Assembly: GCA_018340805.1 (NCBI GenBank)
Contig: JACMZG010000008.1
Span: 15,093,139-15,157,138 of the forward strand
DNA length: 64,000 bases
From: Microvelia longipes
Taxonomy: Eukaryota > Arthropoda > Insecta > Hemiptera > Veliidae
Reading direction: 5' to 3'
Shown: piece after piece, positions 47,849-59,272 of the stretch
Layout: each line of letters starts with the position of its first letter
How positions within the stretch are numbered: the first letter of the stretch is position 1
Translations under genes and position numbers: made by a program
The notes under the pieces: generated by a model
Seen by the model: the letters and a program-made list of their open reading frames with translations, nothing else
The model's database searches: none
What the model was told of the DNA's origin: nothing

Positions 47849-48056
47849 TGAAAAGATGTTTAATTATTCTAAAATTGTATAAAAGGGGGGTTCTTTTGAT
47901 GTTTTGTAAATCTATTTTTAGTTTTTATACTGTTTGTTTAAAGTATGTTACAAACCTGTAAAGTAAATATATAATAAGTAATGGCTTCGCTTCGGTTCTT
48001 TTTATGCCTAAAATCGTTTATTCCTTTTTTTACCTTAAATTAATAATTTCTTCTCA
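47849..48056 (+). repeat. 5' LTR of the copia element
   Basis: 208 bp, starts TGAAAAGATG and ends TTCTTCTCA. It matches the three fragments of the 3' LTR. It has a TATAAAAGGGGGG box near 47879. Confidence 0.85.
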
Positions 48057-48070
48057 GGTTATGGGCCCAG
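48057..48070 (+). promoter_or_regulatory. copia primer-binding site
   Basis: GGTTATGGGCCCAG immediately after the LTR. The same motif serves Drosophila copia, which primes from an internal fragment of initiator tRNA-Met. Confidence 0.75.
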
Positions 48071-48193
48071 GTGGTTCCCCATTAAAAATATTCTAGCTAT
48101 TAACTGTTTGTAAAACTGTTTTTCAAATTCGGTTTTAAAAAGGGCGCATTTTTCGTGTCTTGTAAAAATGTGGTGATCAGAATTTTTTTCACA

Positions 48194-49252
48194 ATGGATG
48201 ACGAACTTTCTGATATTAATACAATTGAAAAACTGAACTCTCAAGATTTTTTCACTTGGAAATTTACAATTTCTATTTATCTGAAATCGGTTGGTTTATA
48301 TCTAATTGCCAACGGCATTGAGAAAGAACCAGCAGAAACTAAGGAAAAAGAGAGAAATATCTTCCTTCAACGAGACACCAAAGCACAGAAGGTAACCATA
48401 AATACTCTCTCTAAAAATGCCCTGACACATGTCATGACTTGTAATACTACACATGAAATGCTAAATAAACTGAAGAAAATATACGAAAGGGATCAAGAAA
48501 ATCTCAAATTTCGACTGATGCAGGATTTCTTTGAATTTAAATTTAATGGGGATATTGCCTCGCACATAAGCAAACTACAACACTTGGCTTATCGGTTAAA
48601 ATCGATTAATCAAGAAGTCAGTAATGACATGTTAATGTCTAAAATATTGTCTACCCTTCCTGAAAAATTAAACAATTTTAGGACTGCGTGGGACAGTGAG
48701 ACTGATAAAACTATAGAAAAGCTCACTAGTCGCTTACTGAATGAAGATAAACGTTTTGACAGTAATAGTAATGGTCAGGTTGAAACTGTTGCTTTTCAAG
48801 CCAAGTCTAGTGGCACTAAAAATCATGGCTTTAAAAATAAAAGTATAACGTGTTTTAGACGTAAAGAGGCTGGTCATTTTAAGAAGGATTGTAAAGCTAA
48901 AATTAAAAAATGCACAATATGTGGAAAGTTAAACAGTCACCTAGAAAAAGACTGTTTCTTTAGGAACAAACATAACAAAAGTAATAAAATTAAAACTAAA
49001 AGTGAAAGACCCGTGTCTTTTTTTGTTTCAAAAGCTGGCTGTAGCAATGAGTTTATTCTTGATTCAGGGTCAACGAGACACATGACTAATAATATTCATT
49101 TATTGGTGAATACTAAAGATGATAATTCTGTTGTTGGTTTGGCTAAGAAATGTGGATCGATGCTAGCTGAGAGGACAGGTCAAATATTGACTGAACAGTG
49201 CATTTTAAATGATGTCTTGTATATTCCTGATCTCTCCAATAATCTACTATGA
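48194..49252 (+). pseudogene. copia Gag and protease
   Basis: The ATG at 48194 gives MDDELSDINTIEKLN, then QDFFTWKFTISIYLKS (copia Gag W motif). Two knuckles follow: CFRRKEAGHFKKDC, in which the second Cys is replaced by Arg, and CTICGKLNSHLEKDC. The protease has FILDSGSTRHMTNN, with the catalytic DSG. A TGA at 49250-49252 ends the frame inside the protease. The first knuckle should bind zinc poorly. Confidence 0.85.
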
Positions 49253-50234
49253 GTAAGTGCAATTACAAATAAGAGTGGTGAGGTTATTTTTCATCAAGAC
49301 ACAGTTGATATCATGTTTGAAGACAGATTAATTTTGAATGGTCATAAAAAGCCCAATGGTCTGTATACTGTTAATTTAAACATTTTTGAAGATCAATCAA
49401 ATATTGTTGATGTTAAAAATAACTCAATGCTCATTCACAGACGTTTAGGCCATACTAGTATTGGTCACATGATAAAATTAAAGGACATGGTTTTAGGACT
49501 GGATTATATTGATAAAAATTTATTTGATGACCAAAAATTTTCCGTTTGTTTGGAAGCTAAACAAACAAAGTTACCTTTTTCAAAAGTAAGAAGAGCTGCA
49601 TCGAGGCCGCTCGAAATTGTCCACTCTGATCTTTGTGGACCAATATCTCCTACCTCATGGAATGGAAAAAATATATACTCACATTTAAAGATGATTTCAC
49701 AAACTATACAGTCATCTACTGTTTGGAAACTAAGAATGAGGTGTCTGAAAAATTAAAAAAATTATACTTACAGCTGAAAGGCAATTGAATGCTAAAGTTA
49801 CATTTCTGAGGACAGATAATGATTGTGTCTATAAAAATAAAATGTTAACAGATTGGTTTATTGAAAAAGGCATTAATTTAGATACTTCCGCACCATACAC
49901 ACCTCAACATAATGGTGAGGCAGAGCGTTTGAATAGAACACTGCTGAATAAAATTAGAACACTTTTGTTCGACTCTAATGTGTCTAAAGAATTATGGAAT
50001 GAGGCAGCTTTTACTTCTACCTACATCATGAACAGAAGCTGTACTAAAACGTGTTTAAAGACTCCATATGAAATGTGGACCAACATTAAACCGGATCTGA
50101 GTAATCTGCACGTTTTTGGGTGTACTGCCCATGCTAAGATTAATAAGCCAATTAAAAAACTTGACAAGCGTTCACAAAAATTAATTTTTATATATCTTAA
50201 GAAGCAACAAAATAAAATTTCTTTACGGGTTTAA
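49253..50234 (+). pseudogene. copia integrase
   Basis: The pre-integrase zinc region (HRRLGHTSIGHM ... CLEAKQTKLPF) is followed by the core: LEIVHSDLCGPISP (first Asp), FLRTDNDCVYKN (second Asp) and PQHNGEAERLNRT (Glu). The catalytic DDE acids are all present, but the frame breaks near 49690-49785. C-terminal LHVFGCTAHAKINK is typical of copia integrase. The frame ends at 50234, where sequence unlike the element replaces the start of RT. Confidence 0.85.
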
Positions 50235-50474
50235 ACTCCCAGCTGTGAAGCACTATTTGTTCATCAAAAAATTTAAGTATTGGTGGTCTTACTTTTAAGG
50301 TATATTATAATTTGAAAAACACTCAAGAATTTATATATTTTTTTTGTATTTCTTATTTTCCACATTATAGAGCATGAAAACAAATTAATTGTGTTCTGAC
50401 TTTTATTTCTTATATTTTTAGTTTTTTTACAGCTAGCCACGGTATAATGTGTTATTCAGAGTAAAGATTGTTCA

Positions 50475-51428
50475 TTGATTTTATTAATTCAAGTTGATGA
50501 TGGAATTATTTTCAGTTCTAGAGAAATAGCCATTAATGATTTACTTGCAAAATTACAGGAAGAGTTTAAAATAAATATTGATAAAGATGTTAAAACTTTT
50601 ATTGGTCTGGAAATAGAGAATAATAAGAACAATCTTATTCTTAAACAAAACAATTATGTACAATCTTTACTTGAAAATTTTAATATGCATAACTCTAAAC
50701 CAACTAAAACACATAGTCCAGAAAATTATTGTGAAACTTTGACAGAAAATGAGACAGTCAGGTTTTCTTATAGGGAAGCCATTGGTGGTTTATTATATTT
50801 AAGCAATAGAAGTAGGCCTGATATCTCATTTGCTGTGAATGTTGCCTCTAGAAAAGTGGAAAATCCTAATTATCAAGATATTAAAAATGTTAAAAAAATA
50901 TTTAGATGTTTAAATGGTAATCGAAATCTGTGAATTGAATATACTAACTGTGAATCAAATAAAATGATAGCTTTCTCTGATGCTGATTTTGCAAATAGTT
51001 CTAAAGATAGAAAAAGCACAAGTGGTTTTGTGATTATGTTTGCAGGAGGGCCTGTGTCTTGGGCAACCAAGAGACAGCCTATTATTGCTCTTAGTACTGC
51101 GGAAGCAGAATTTAGTGCTGTTTCTGAATGTGTCAAGGAAATACTTTTCCTTAAATCTTTATATTTTGAACTAACAAATAAAAACATAGACATCACTTTA
51201 AATGTTGACAATTAAAGTTCAATTTACATGATAAAAAACGGATGTGATTTGAAAAGATCAAAACATATTGACATACGATTTAAATTTATAAATGAACAGA
51301 TTATTAAACATAATTTTACTTTAGTTTATTGTCCAACTGATGAACAGTGGGCAGATGTTTTTACTAAATCTTTAAAAAAGATTAATTTTGAAAACTGCAT
51401 TAAAAATATCTTGAAAGATAAACTTTAA
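50475..51428 (+). pseudogene. copia RT (C-terminal half) and RNase H
   Basis: Starts at LIQVDDGIIFSS (the YVDD box, here QVDD), then EEFKINIDKDVKTFIGLEI and YREAIGGLLYLSNRSRPDISFAV. A TGA near 50932 is followed by RNase H: AFSDADFANSSKDRKSTSG, STAEAEFSAVSE. Another stop at 51213 precedes KRSKHIDIRFKFI and DVFTKSL. RT fingers and the first catalytic Asp are missing. Confidence 0.85.
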
Positions 51429-51499
51429 TTTCTAGTGTAAGTCTTACTCTATATGATAATAATTTTGTATTTATTTTGTATCACAATTTTGTAATAATT

Positions 51500-51550
51500 A
51501 CGGGGGAGTGAAAAGATGTTTAATTATTCTAAAATTGTATAAAAGGGGGG
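51500..51550 (+). repeat. copia polypurine tract and first piece of 3' LTR
   Basis: ACGGGGGAG (51500-51508) precedes TGAAAAGATG. 42 bases of LTR follow before the gypsy element starts. Confidence 0.85.
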
Positions 51551-51672
51551 TGTCATGACATGCCATGACAGATTATGTCATGGTTATTATTTTCTCGTTA
51601 TATTATCATGAATATAGTTTCCATTATAGTTTCAATTAAAATCATTAATTCAGTGAGTACAATTATCTTACA
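51551..51672 (+). repeat. 5' LTR of gypsy-2
   Basis: 122 bp, matched by 58848-58964. The first 40 bases hold several CATGACA repeats. Confidence 0.88.
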
Positions 51673-51685
51673 TTGGCACTGCGGA

Positions 51686-52385
51686 CATGCCTAGAAGACG
51701 ACCTGGTGAGGAAGATGGAGAAAATATTTGGCGGGTAAAGAATTTTAACTTTGAATATTTCAATGAAAATGAGATGAACTAGAGACATACTTAGAAAGAT
51801 TTGAGATAGCTCTAAGGGTGCATAATATAAGAGATGCAGATGTTACCAAAGATTTACTTTTGTCAAAAATAGGTAGTAAACCTTTTAAAATTTTATTCGA
51901 TCATTTCAGGCCAGAACAAGTAAGTACTCAAACTTATGATGAAATTATTGGAGCATTACGATCATGTACATTGGGGGAAAGAATAACTTTTACAAGATGA
52001 ATTCGAGAAGAATGTGAACCTATATATAAATTCACCAACTCTTTACGTTCTTTAGCATGCAGATGCTCATTTGGTAGATCATTAGAAGAACGTCTTAGAG
52101 ACCAACTGATAATAGGTATTAACAACGCACAGTGGCAAAAAGAACACTTCGACTACACTCTGACATTACAGCTACCTTGGCAGAGGTTGAGGCCTCCACT
52201 TTGAACATTGAAAGAGCTGAACAGGCGCAGCAAATGTAAAGAACCAACTTTTAGTAATAATGTAAAAGCTAAACCCTCAATTAATTTAAAACAGGTAAAT
52301 TTTAAACCAATAATATTAGAAAGAGGGAAACATTGTTTCAAGTGTGGTCAAAGCTTGCATCGAGGAAAAGAAAAATGTCCAGCTT
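51686..52385 (+). pseudogene. gypsy-2 Gag
   Basis: The ATG at 51686 (MPRRRPGEEDGENIWRVKNF) is followed by a stop near 51778, then DADVTKDLLLSKIG, PEQVSTQTYDEIIGALRS and, after further breaks, CFKCGQSLHRGKEKCPA, a CCHC knuckle. Typical Ty3/gypsy capsid and nucleocapsid order. It ends abruptly at an inserted ATTT-rich segment. Confidence 0.7.
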
Positions 52386-53115
52386 TTATTTATTTTTTTT
52401 ATTTATTTATTTTTAATGAGCCCCTAAACGGCAAAACCACTAGTAGGGCGCTCAGAAAATGAACTGTGATTATTTTACTAATAGATTAAAAATATTAATA
52501 GATATTAATAGATTAATTAATTATAGATTTAAGGTATTTGTTAAAAATGAAATGAAAATGTCAAACTAAAATGACAAATGTCATTAAATAATTGTAAATA
52601 TGGAAAAATACACAACTTGGTACAAATCTAACTATAGAGCATGAGATGAGCATGAGTTATATTGAATAAGATAATAGTAATAGTATAAGATAGCGATGTA
52701 CAGAAGTAACTATCTGAAAAGGGTTACTCCTTTCATAGCAGGGTGGAGAGTAACCATCTGAAGAAGGTTACTCAGAGACCTTCTTTAAATGGTTACTCCC
52801 CTCATAGCGTTGTTGGGGAGTAACCATCTGAAGAAGGTTACTCAGAGACCTTCTTTAAATGATTACTCCCCTTAGTTAAGGTGCCATATCTTTGTCTTTC
52901 CCCCTATTCTAACACCAACAAAAGCCCCAATGCTTTTTTAGATCCCCGGGTAAGAGCGTATAATAAGGTAAAATATATGAAGATTAGTAAAAAAAAAAAA
53001 ACTAAGGGGAGTAACCAGTCTGATCTGTCAAAGGGGAGTAACAATCTAAAGAAGGTCACATAAACAAAAAAAAGCAGTATAGTACTCCCCAAAAAGGGAG
53101 TAACTATCTAAAGAA
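52386..53115. repeat. foreign block with two tandem hairpins inside gypsy-2
   Basis: Begins with an ATTT-rich run. It holds two copies of a roughly 70 bp unit (52748, 52818), each folding GAGTAACCATCTGAAGAAGGT with its near complement, plus further GGGGAGTAAC motifs up to 53100. No coding. The Gag-protease frame resumes around 53118. Confidence 0.6.
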
Positions 53116-53117
53116 GT

Positions 53118-54851
53118 TCCGGTTATGATTCAAGCGTTTAATAAAAAATTAAGTTTACCAGTCATTGTAGCTAAACGAAATGATATTCCTTTGTTTGGTT
53201 TAAATTGGGTTATAAAATTTAAACTACCTTTACCAAAAGGTGCCCGAGTTTGAATTACTCAAGTAGCAGAATCAAATGACTCTATTGCTTTGAATAACAT
53301 TTTAAATAAATTTCCTAAAATTTTCGCTCCTAACTTAGGCACACTATTAAGGGACATAAAGCTGTGGTACATTTAAAAGAAGGGGCGGTTCCATAAGTTT
53401 TCAAACCTAGACCTGTACCATTTGCATACAAGCCAGCTGTTGAGGACGAACTTGACTGCCTCCTTAAGGAAGGGGTTATAGAACCAATTGACTCAACTAC
53501 AACACCAATTGAATGGGCTGCACCCATTGTCATAGTTGTCAAACCTACAGGTAAGATTAGAATCAAAGATTATCTAGTATACCATGGTATACTACATAAT
53601 CTTTGGTTAGAATATGCAGTGATTTTAAGGTCGGATAAAACAAATATATCCACTGTGATCATCATCATATGCCAAGATTCGAAGAATTAATGGTAAAATT
53701 ACAGGGAGGCATAGCTTATTCTAGTATTGATTTAAAAGATGCTTATCTACAGCTTCAAGTTGACGAAGCTTCAAAAAAATACTTGGTTATAGCTAGTCAC
53801 GTAGGTTATTTTCGCTATTGCAGGTTACCTTTCGCCCTATTCCAAAAAAACATTGTCACTATCTTAGCAGGAATGGAGGGTGTAGCATGTTACCTCGATG
53901 ATGTCATTATTACGGGTAGGACAATGGAGGAACATCTTAGGCGATTAGAGGCTGTTCAAAAGGAATTCACAGAAATAGGTATTCATGTAAACAGGGAAAA
54001 ATGTAAGTTTTTAAAATCATCGGTTAAATATCTAGGGCATGAAATAGATAAAACCAGGGTGTATCCCACAGAAGAACGACTTAAAGCAATCAAAGAGATG
54101 CAAAATCCTAAAAACATTAAAGAATTAAGGTCATTCTTAGGCTCTATCAATTATTATCAAAAGTTTATTCCTAACTTACAAATTTTATGCTCACCTCTAC
54201 ATAGTTTATTACAAAAGGGCACAACATGGGACTGGAATAAAGCAGATACAGACATTGTTAATAAATTAAAAAACAGTTTATCATCGTCTGAAAATTTAGT
54301 TCATTATAATCCTGACTTACCACTAATTGTTTATACAGACGCCAGTGAATGTGGCGTTGGTTATTTCATTGTCTCATAAATTGGACAATGAAATAGAGAA
54401 ACCCATTGCATATGTTTCTAGATCGTTATCCAAGTCAGAGAAACGCTACTCAGTTATAGATAGAGAAGTATTAGGCATTATTTTTGCTATTAGTAAATTT
54501 AGACAATATTTATTAGGGCGATCTTTTATTTTACGCACTGACCAAAAACCATTAGTTAGATTGTTTGGCGAAAATTCGGAAATTCCAAAAATGACAGCAG
54601 ACAGAATCACTAGATGGGCGTTGACATTGAGTGCTTATTCGTATGACATGTTCGTACAACATGTTAAGGGATCAGATAATGTAGCTGCCAATTTACTGTC
54701 GAGACTCCCTTTGAAACAAATAGGAAAAAAATATACTGTTGAACCAGATCATAAATTCGGAAAAAGAATTTTAAGACTAAGATTGGAAGAAATGATTGTG
54801 TCTAAAAGAAAATTACAAGACGAGACAATAAAAGACAAATCATTACAGTAA
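53118..54851 (+). pseudogene. gypsy-2 protease end, RT and RNase H
   Basis: The protease C-terminus (VIVAKRNDIPLFGLNWV) is followed by RT: FKPRPVPFAYKPAVEDEL, EWAAPIVIVVKP, YSSIDLKDAYLQLQVDE, ACYLDDVIITG (YLDD box, about 53891) and YLGHEIDKTRVYP. Then come the tether LRSFLGSINYYQKFIP and RNase H (VYTDASECGVGYF, PIAYVSRSLSKSEKRYS, RTDQKPLVRLFG, VKGSDNVAANLLSRL). Breaks: a stop near 53392, the 40 bp palindromic insertion at 53565, and a frameshift near 54370. RT catalytic Asp residues remain. Confidence 0.88.
53565..53604. mobile_element. 40 bp palindromic micro-insertion
   Basis: A 40 bp palindrome with one mismatched pair, centred on TACCATGGTA, sits inside the RT frame between direct repeats TTAGAAT (53557-53563 and 53607-53613). 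It is much shorter than known MITEs, so it may be an excision remnant. Confidence 0.6.
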
Positions 54852-55020
54852 ATAATATCCTACTTAGAAGTAGGCTGGCCAGATAAAAAAAATTTACCTA
54901 AAGAAGTTGGCATCTTTTTTTGACAAACGGCATGAACTTTCTTATGAAAGAAAAATATTATTATGGAAGGGCAGAATAGTGATACCCCAAACAATAAGAA
55001 AGGGAATACTAAAAACTTTA
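54852..55020 (+). pseudogene. gypsy-2 integrase, N-terminal start
   Basis: Multiple frames; ERKILLWKGRIVIPQTIRKGILKTL leads to a zinc-binding domain that is cut by a LINE at 55020 and continues at 57980 with HEGHPGIATM. Confidence 0.65.
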
Positions 55021-57972
55021 GATAACAAATCAAAATAACTCGTCCATCAAGTTGGCATGTCTAAATGTACAAAGTATCAGAAATAAGTTAAATGAAATAG
55101 AAATATTAATAAAGATAAAAATTTAGACGTTATTGCCCTCAGTGAACACTGGTTAAGAATTGAAGAGGAAACTTTATACCTACCTCATGACTTTGTCATG
55201 GGAGCTGCATACTACAGAACTGAGTCATCAGGTGGAGGAGCAGCAATAATCCTTGATAAAAACATAAAATTTAAAACTCTCAACTTCCTTAAGGATTTAT
55301 CAGTGGAAGGCATATGTGAGATGGCTGGTATTATGTTACTCTCTGACAATATAATTCTGATAGCTGTATATAGACCTCCAGGTTATGATGTAAATAGTTT
55401 TATGGATATCTTAGACTCAGCTTTATCAAAAGCAATGGATTTAAACAAAAACATTCTATTAACAGGAGATTTTAATTTAGACTTTCTCTCTAACGATTCA
55501 AATGTAAAAACTATGGTAAATATGTGTAAATCTTTTGGATTAGAAAAATTTATTGAAACACCTACCAGATTAAACCGTTGCCTTGACAATGTTTTTTCCA
55601 ACATAAAAAAATCTGATCTGTTTATTTCATTGCAAGATCAAATTGCAGACCACAAAAATATTATCGTTGAAATTAATGCAAACAAAAGCCAAGAGAATGT
55701 TAAAAATCACAAAGCTAATGGGAAAAAACAGCCAACAATAGCTAGAGCCGTTACTAACAAAGGAAAAGGAAATTTTGTATGTCTCTCATGTTAACAGACT
55801 GGACATTTCTTGATGCTCCAACTCATGTAAATGAATTATGGGAAGTATTTTTATTTGTAATTGAAAGAACCCTTACAACTTCATTTCCACTTAAAACAAA
55901 AAACACAAATATAAAGAAAAAAGACAAGTGCCCTTGGTTTGGAGCCAAGGAGGAAAACCTAAGAGAGATTGTGGTGAAGTTGTATGATTTAGGTAAGAAC
56001 AACAAAGAGAGCAGGGAATGGAATGACTATCTCAAGGAGAAGAAAAAATACAGGAAAAGTCTAAAACAAGCAAAGCTTGAGTATAATGGTCGCAAAATAT
56101 CAAATGCTAAAAATAGATCTAAAGAGGCTTGGGAAATGATAAAACAGGAAGGAGGGAACAATAATAAAATAGAAACTAGAGGAGATATAAATGCAAGTAA
56201 TTTTAATAGCTATTTTGTCAACATTTCAAAGAAAAAGCAAATGATAACAGATGAAGCTATGGAAATCATCAGTGGTTGTCAGAGTAAGCCTTCCTCCATC
56301 TTCTTTCTTGCACCCACCACTGAAACAGAAATATTGGACATAATATTACACTTAAAGCCCTCTGATACAAAAGACTTTTATGGTTTATCAAGTAACTTAA
56401 TCAAGTATGCTGCAATGTTACTATATGTCCCGTTGACAAAACTAATTAATGAATCACTAATTGCAGGGCTTTTTCCAGACGTGCTAAAGATTGCTAAGGT
56501 TGTGCCAATATTTAAAAAGGCGATAAAGACTCCCCCTCTAGCTACAGGCCAATCTCAATTACCCCTATATTCTCTAAAATCTTAGAAAAAGTTATAAAAA
56601 AGCAATTAGTGAAATATTTAGAGGAGAATAATTTGCTGTCTGACAGTCAATATGGATACAGACAAGGGAGATCAACAATACAGGCCGTGACAAGGATTGT
56701 CAACAAAATCATTGATAGTATGGAGAGAGGAGAATACACACTCATTACCTCTGTGGATCTCAGCAAAGCCTTTGATACATTTCCCCATGATATATTTAGT
56801 CTCAAGATTAAATACTTAGGTATCCAAGGTAATGCAGAAAGCATGCTTAATTCTTACTATCATAAGAGACCACAGTGTGTGGAATACGAAGGTCAAAGGT
56901 CAGAGATATTAGAATTGGAATCTGGAGCTGGACAGGGCTCTGTAATTGGAACTTTTGCTTTTATTCTCCAAGCCAACGATCTAGACGACTTCATGAAAAC
57001 TGAATCATCAGATGATCCTTTGGATATTATCGATTTTAATGAAGACCTGATTTCTTTTGTTGATGACAACTCTATCTTGCACTCACATAAGAATAAGCAA
57101 GTTTTAAAAAACCACAGTGAGGTTAGATTAGCTAAAATGGAGCATTGGTTCACCTCAAACAATTTCACACTAAATCAGGATAAAACTCAAAGGATGATTT
57201 TTAGCACCAAAGATCCCATTTCTAACGACAACAAGCCAATCAAGCTGCTAGGAATTACACTGGACCATAAGATATCCTGGGGATCACATATAGAAGACCT
57301 GCATAGTAAGATCTCATCGTACATGTTTGTACTAAGGAAATTAAGAAAAACATTGCCTGGAGATATTTTAAGATTAGTTTACCTCTCAATGATCCAAAGT
57401 CGCCTTGCCTATGGCATTATTATCGGGGCCATGTAAACCTAACCTCTCTTCTTTTGTTGCAAAAAAAGGCATTGAGAATAATTAAAAAAGCTAAGTCCAG
57501 AGATCACTGCAAAGAAATATTCATAGAACTAAATGTTATGACAATTGTAAATATGTATATATATAATGTATTATTACATGTAAAACAAAATGTAAATAAG
57601 TATAAAATTAGTGGTTCCTATCATGGGTATAAAACAAGATATAGAGAGGTACTTACCATACCGAGGCACAGACTAAATAAGGCTAGAGTTGGTCACTCAA
57701 TCCTAGGAATTAAAATCTATAATATATTGCCCGAAAAATTTAAAAAATTAGAGGTGAAAGAATATAAAAAAGAAATTAAAGATTTTTTAATAAAAGAACC
57801 ATTTTATAGTTTAAAAGAGTATTATGATTTTTTATCTTCTGACAATCTCTCAGCTTGACTTTGTACTTACTTACCATGTAGTTTACATATTTATTTACAC
57901 AATGGACGCATCCTATTGATATTTAATTGTATTTTAATGGAATAAAGTATATTTTTTATTTTTTTTTTTTTT
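55021..57972 (+). mobile_element. 5'-truncated LINE (AP endonuclease type) inside the gypsy-2 integrase
   Basis: Flanked by the target duplicate AACTTTA (55014-55020 and 57973-57979). It contains endonuclease and RT but no ORF1, so it is 5' truncated. It ends in a T-rich tail (57951-57972) after AATAAAGTATA. Diverged from the helicase LINE at 24870, but of the same broad Jockey/CR1 type. Confidence 0.88.
55030..57858 (+). pseudogene. LINE ORF2: endonuclease and RT
   Basis: Endonuclease: LDVIALSEHWLRIEEE, LIAVYRPPGYDVNSF, LLTGDFNLDFL, RCLDNVFSN, ADHKNIIVEI. A stop at 55794 is bridged by a frame starting 55779. RT: SDTKDFYGLSSNLIKYA, SQYGYRQGRSTIQAV, TSVDLSKAFDTFPHD, GAGQGSVIG, ISFVDDNSIL (catalytic box, about 57050) and KLLGITLDHKISWG. 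C-terminal SRLAYGII, then GIKIYNILPEKFKKL. Stops or shifts near 55085-55130, 55794, 56540-56590 and 57436. No RNase H. Confidence 0.88.
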
Positions 57973-57979
57973 AACTTTA

Positions 57980-58795
57980 CATGAAGGACACCCTGGGATT
58001 GCTACAATGAGGTCGATTGCAAGATTTCATGTATGGTGGCCAAACATAGACATGGATATAGAAGAAGCAGTCAACGTTGTGTTAAATGCCAAGAGAACAG
58101 AGCAACCAATCTCGACGTACCACTTCAATCTTGGACTATCCTTAGCGAGCCCTGGACCAGGTTACACATTGATTTTGCCGGTCTTTTTGAAGGGTTATAC
58201 TGGTTGGTATTAGAGGACGCGACCTCCAAATGGTTAGAGTAGTGCCATTACAAGCACTATTGCAACTAAAACTGTTGCTGCTTTACAAACAATATTCGCC
58301 TGCTTTGGACTGCCAAAAATTATTGTTTCAGATAACGGCCCACAATTTATATCGGAAATTTTTAAGGACTTTTTGATGATACAGGAATAAAGTCCGTATC
58401 ATCCAAAGAGTAACGGTTTAGCTGAGAGAGCAGTACAAAAATTTAAGAGAAGATTTAAAGCTTCAAAAGGCAATGGAGAAGACGTCAATACTCTATAATC
58501 AAAATTTTTAATCTCTTATGATCTACACCTAAATAAAACTAGAGAGAACACCTGCAGAAATTTATTTGGAAGACAAATAAGAACTAAATTAAGCTTGTTA
58601 AAACCAAATTTTTGTGACAATGTTGACATTGCTCTAGCTAAACAAAAGAAATATCACGATAAAGGAACAAGAGATAAAGTGTATCATGAGGGTCAAGATG
58701 TATGGATCAGAAAACCTGATAACTCTGGATACAATGAAAAGGTTATAAAAAACCGGAACATGACCTATAAGGTTACTCTGTAAATGAGAGTACAA
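57980..58795 (+). pseudogene. gypsy-2 integrase, remainder
   Basis: Zinc-binding HEGHPGIATMRSIARFHVWWP then CVKCQENR (HHCC). Core pieces in shifting frames: WTRLHIDFAGLF (first Asp), VSDNGPQFISEIF (second Asp, about 58328), YHPKSNGLAERAVQKF (Glu). C-terminal DKGTRDKVYHEGQDVWIRKP. All three catalytic acids can be read, but at least five frame breaks separate them. Confidence 0.8.
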
Positions 58796-58847
58796 AAAAG
58801 ACATGCAGAGAGATGAGACCCGGTTAGGGAACTCCTGAGAGGGGAGT

Positions 58848-58964
58848 TGTCATGAATGCCATGACAATTATTCATGGTATTATTTCTCGTTATATTATCA
58901 TGAATATAGTTTTCATTATAGTTTCAATTAAAATCATTAATTCAGTGAGTACAATTATCTTACA
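58848..58964 (+). repeat. 3' LTR of gypsy-2
   Basis: 117 bp, matches 51551-51672 and is preceded by the purine tract gagaggggag. It is followed directly by the second piece of the copia 3' LTR (58965-59017). Confidence 0.88.
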
Positions 58965-59147
58965 TGTTGATGTTTTGTAAATCTATTTTTATTTTTTATA
59001 CTGTTTGTTTAAAGTACGTTTATCCCTTTTAGCGAAATTTCCTTTGGAAATTCGGCTAATGGATAGGCGTCATAGCGAATTCAACCTCGGACCACGACAC
59101 AAATCCGTTTCAAGAGGTCCCTAATGACAAAAAAATACGTTTCGCAA

Positions 59148-59270
<123 letters not shown>

Positions 59271-59272
59271 TA

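Larger units (their letters stand above)
51551..58964 (+). mobile_element. Ty3/gypsy element (gypsy-2) inserted in the copia 3' LTR
   Basis: LTRs of 122 bp (51551-51672) and 117 bp (58848-58964) share TGTCATGA starts and ATTATCTTACA ends. Between them are Gag, a protease remnant, RT-RNase H and integrase in Ty3/gypsy order. A purine tract (gagaggggag) precedes the 3' LTR. Three foreign segments interrupt it: about 52386-53115, 53565-53604 and 55021-57972. No target duplicate is visible; the copia LTR looks slightly altered at the site. Confidence 0.88.
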
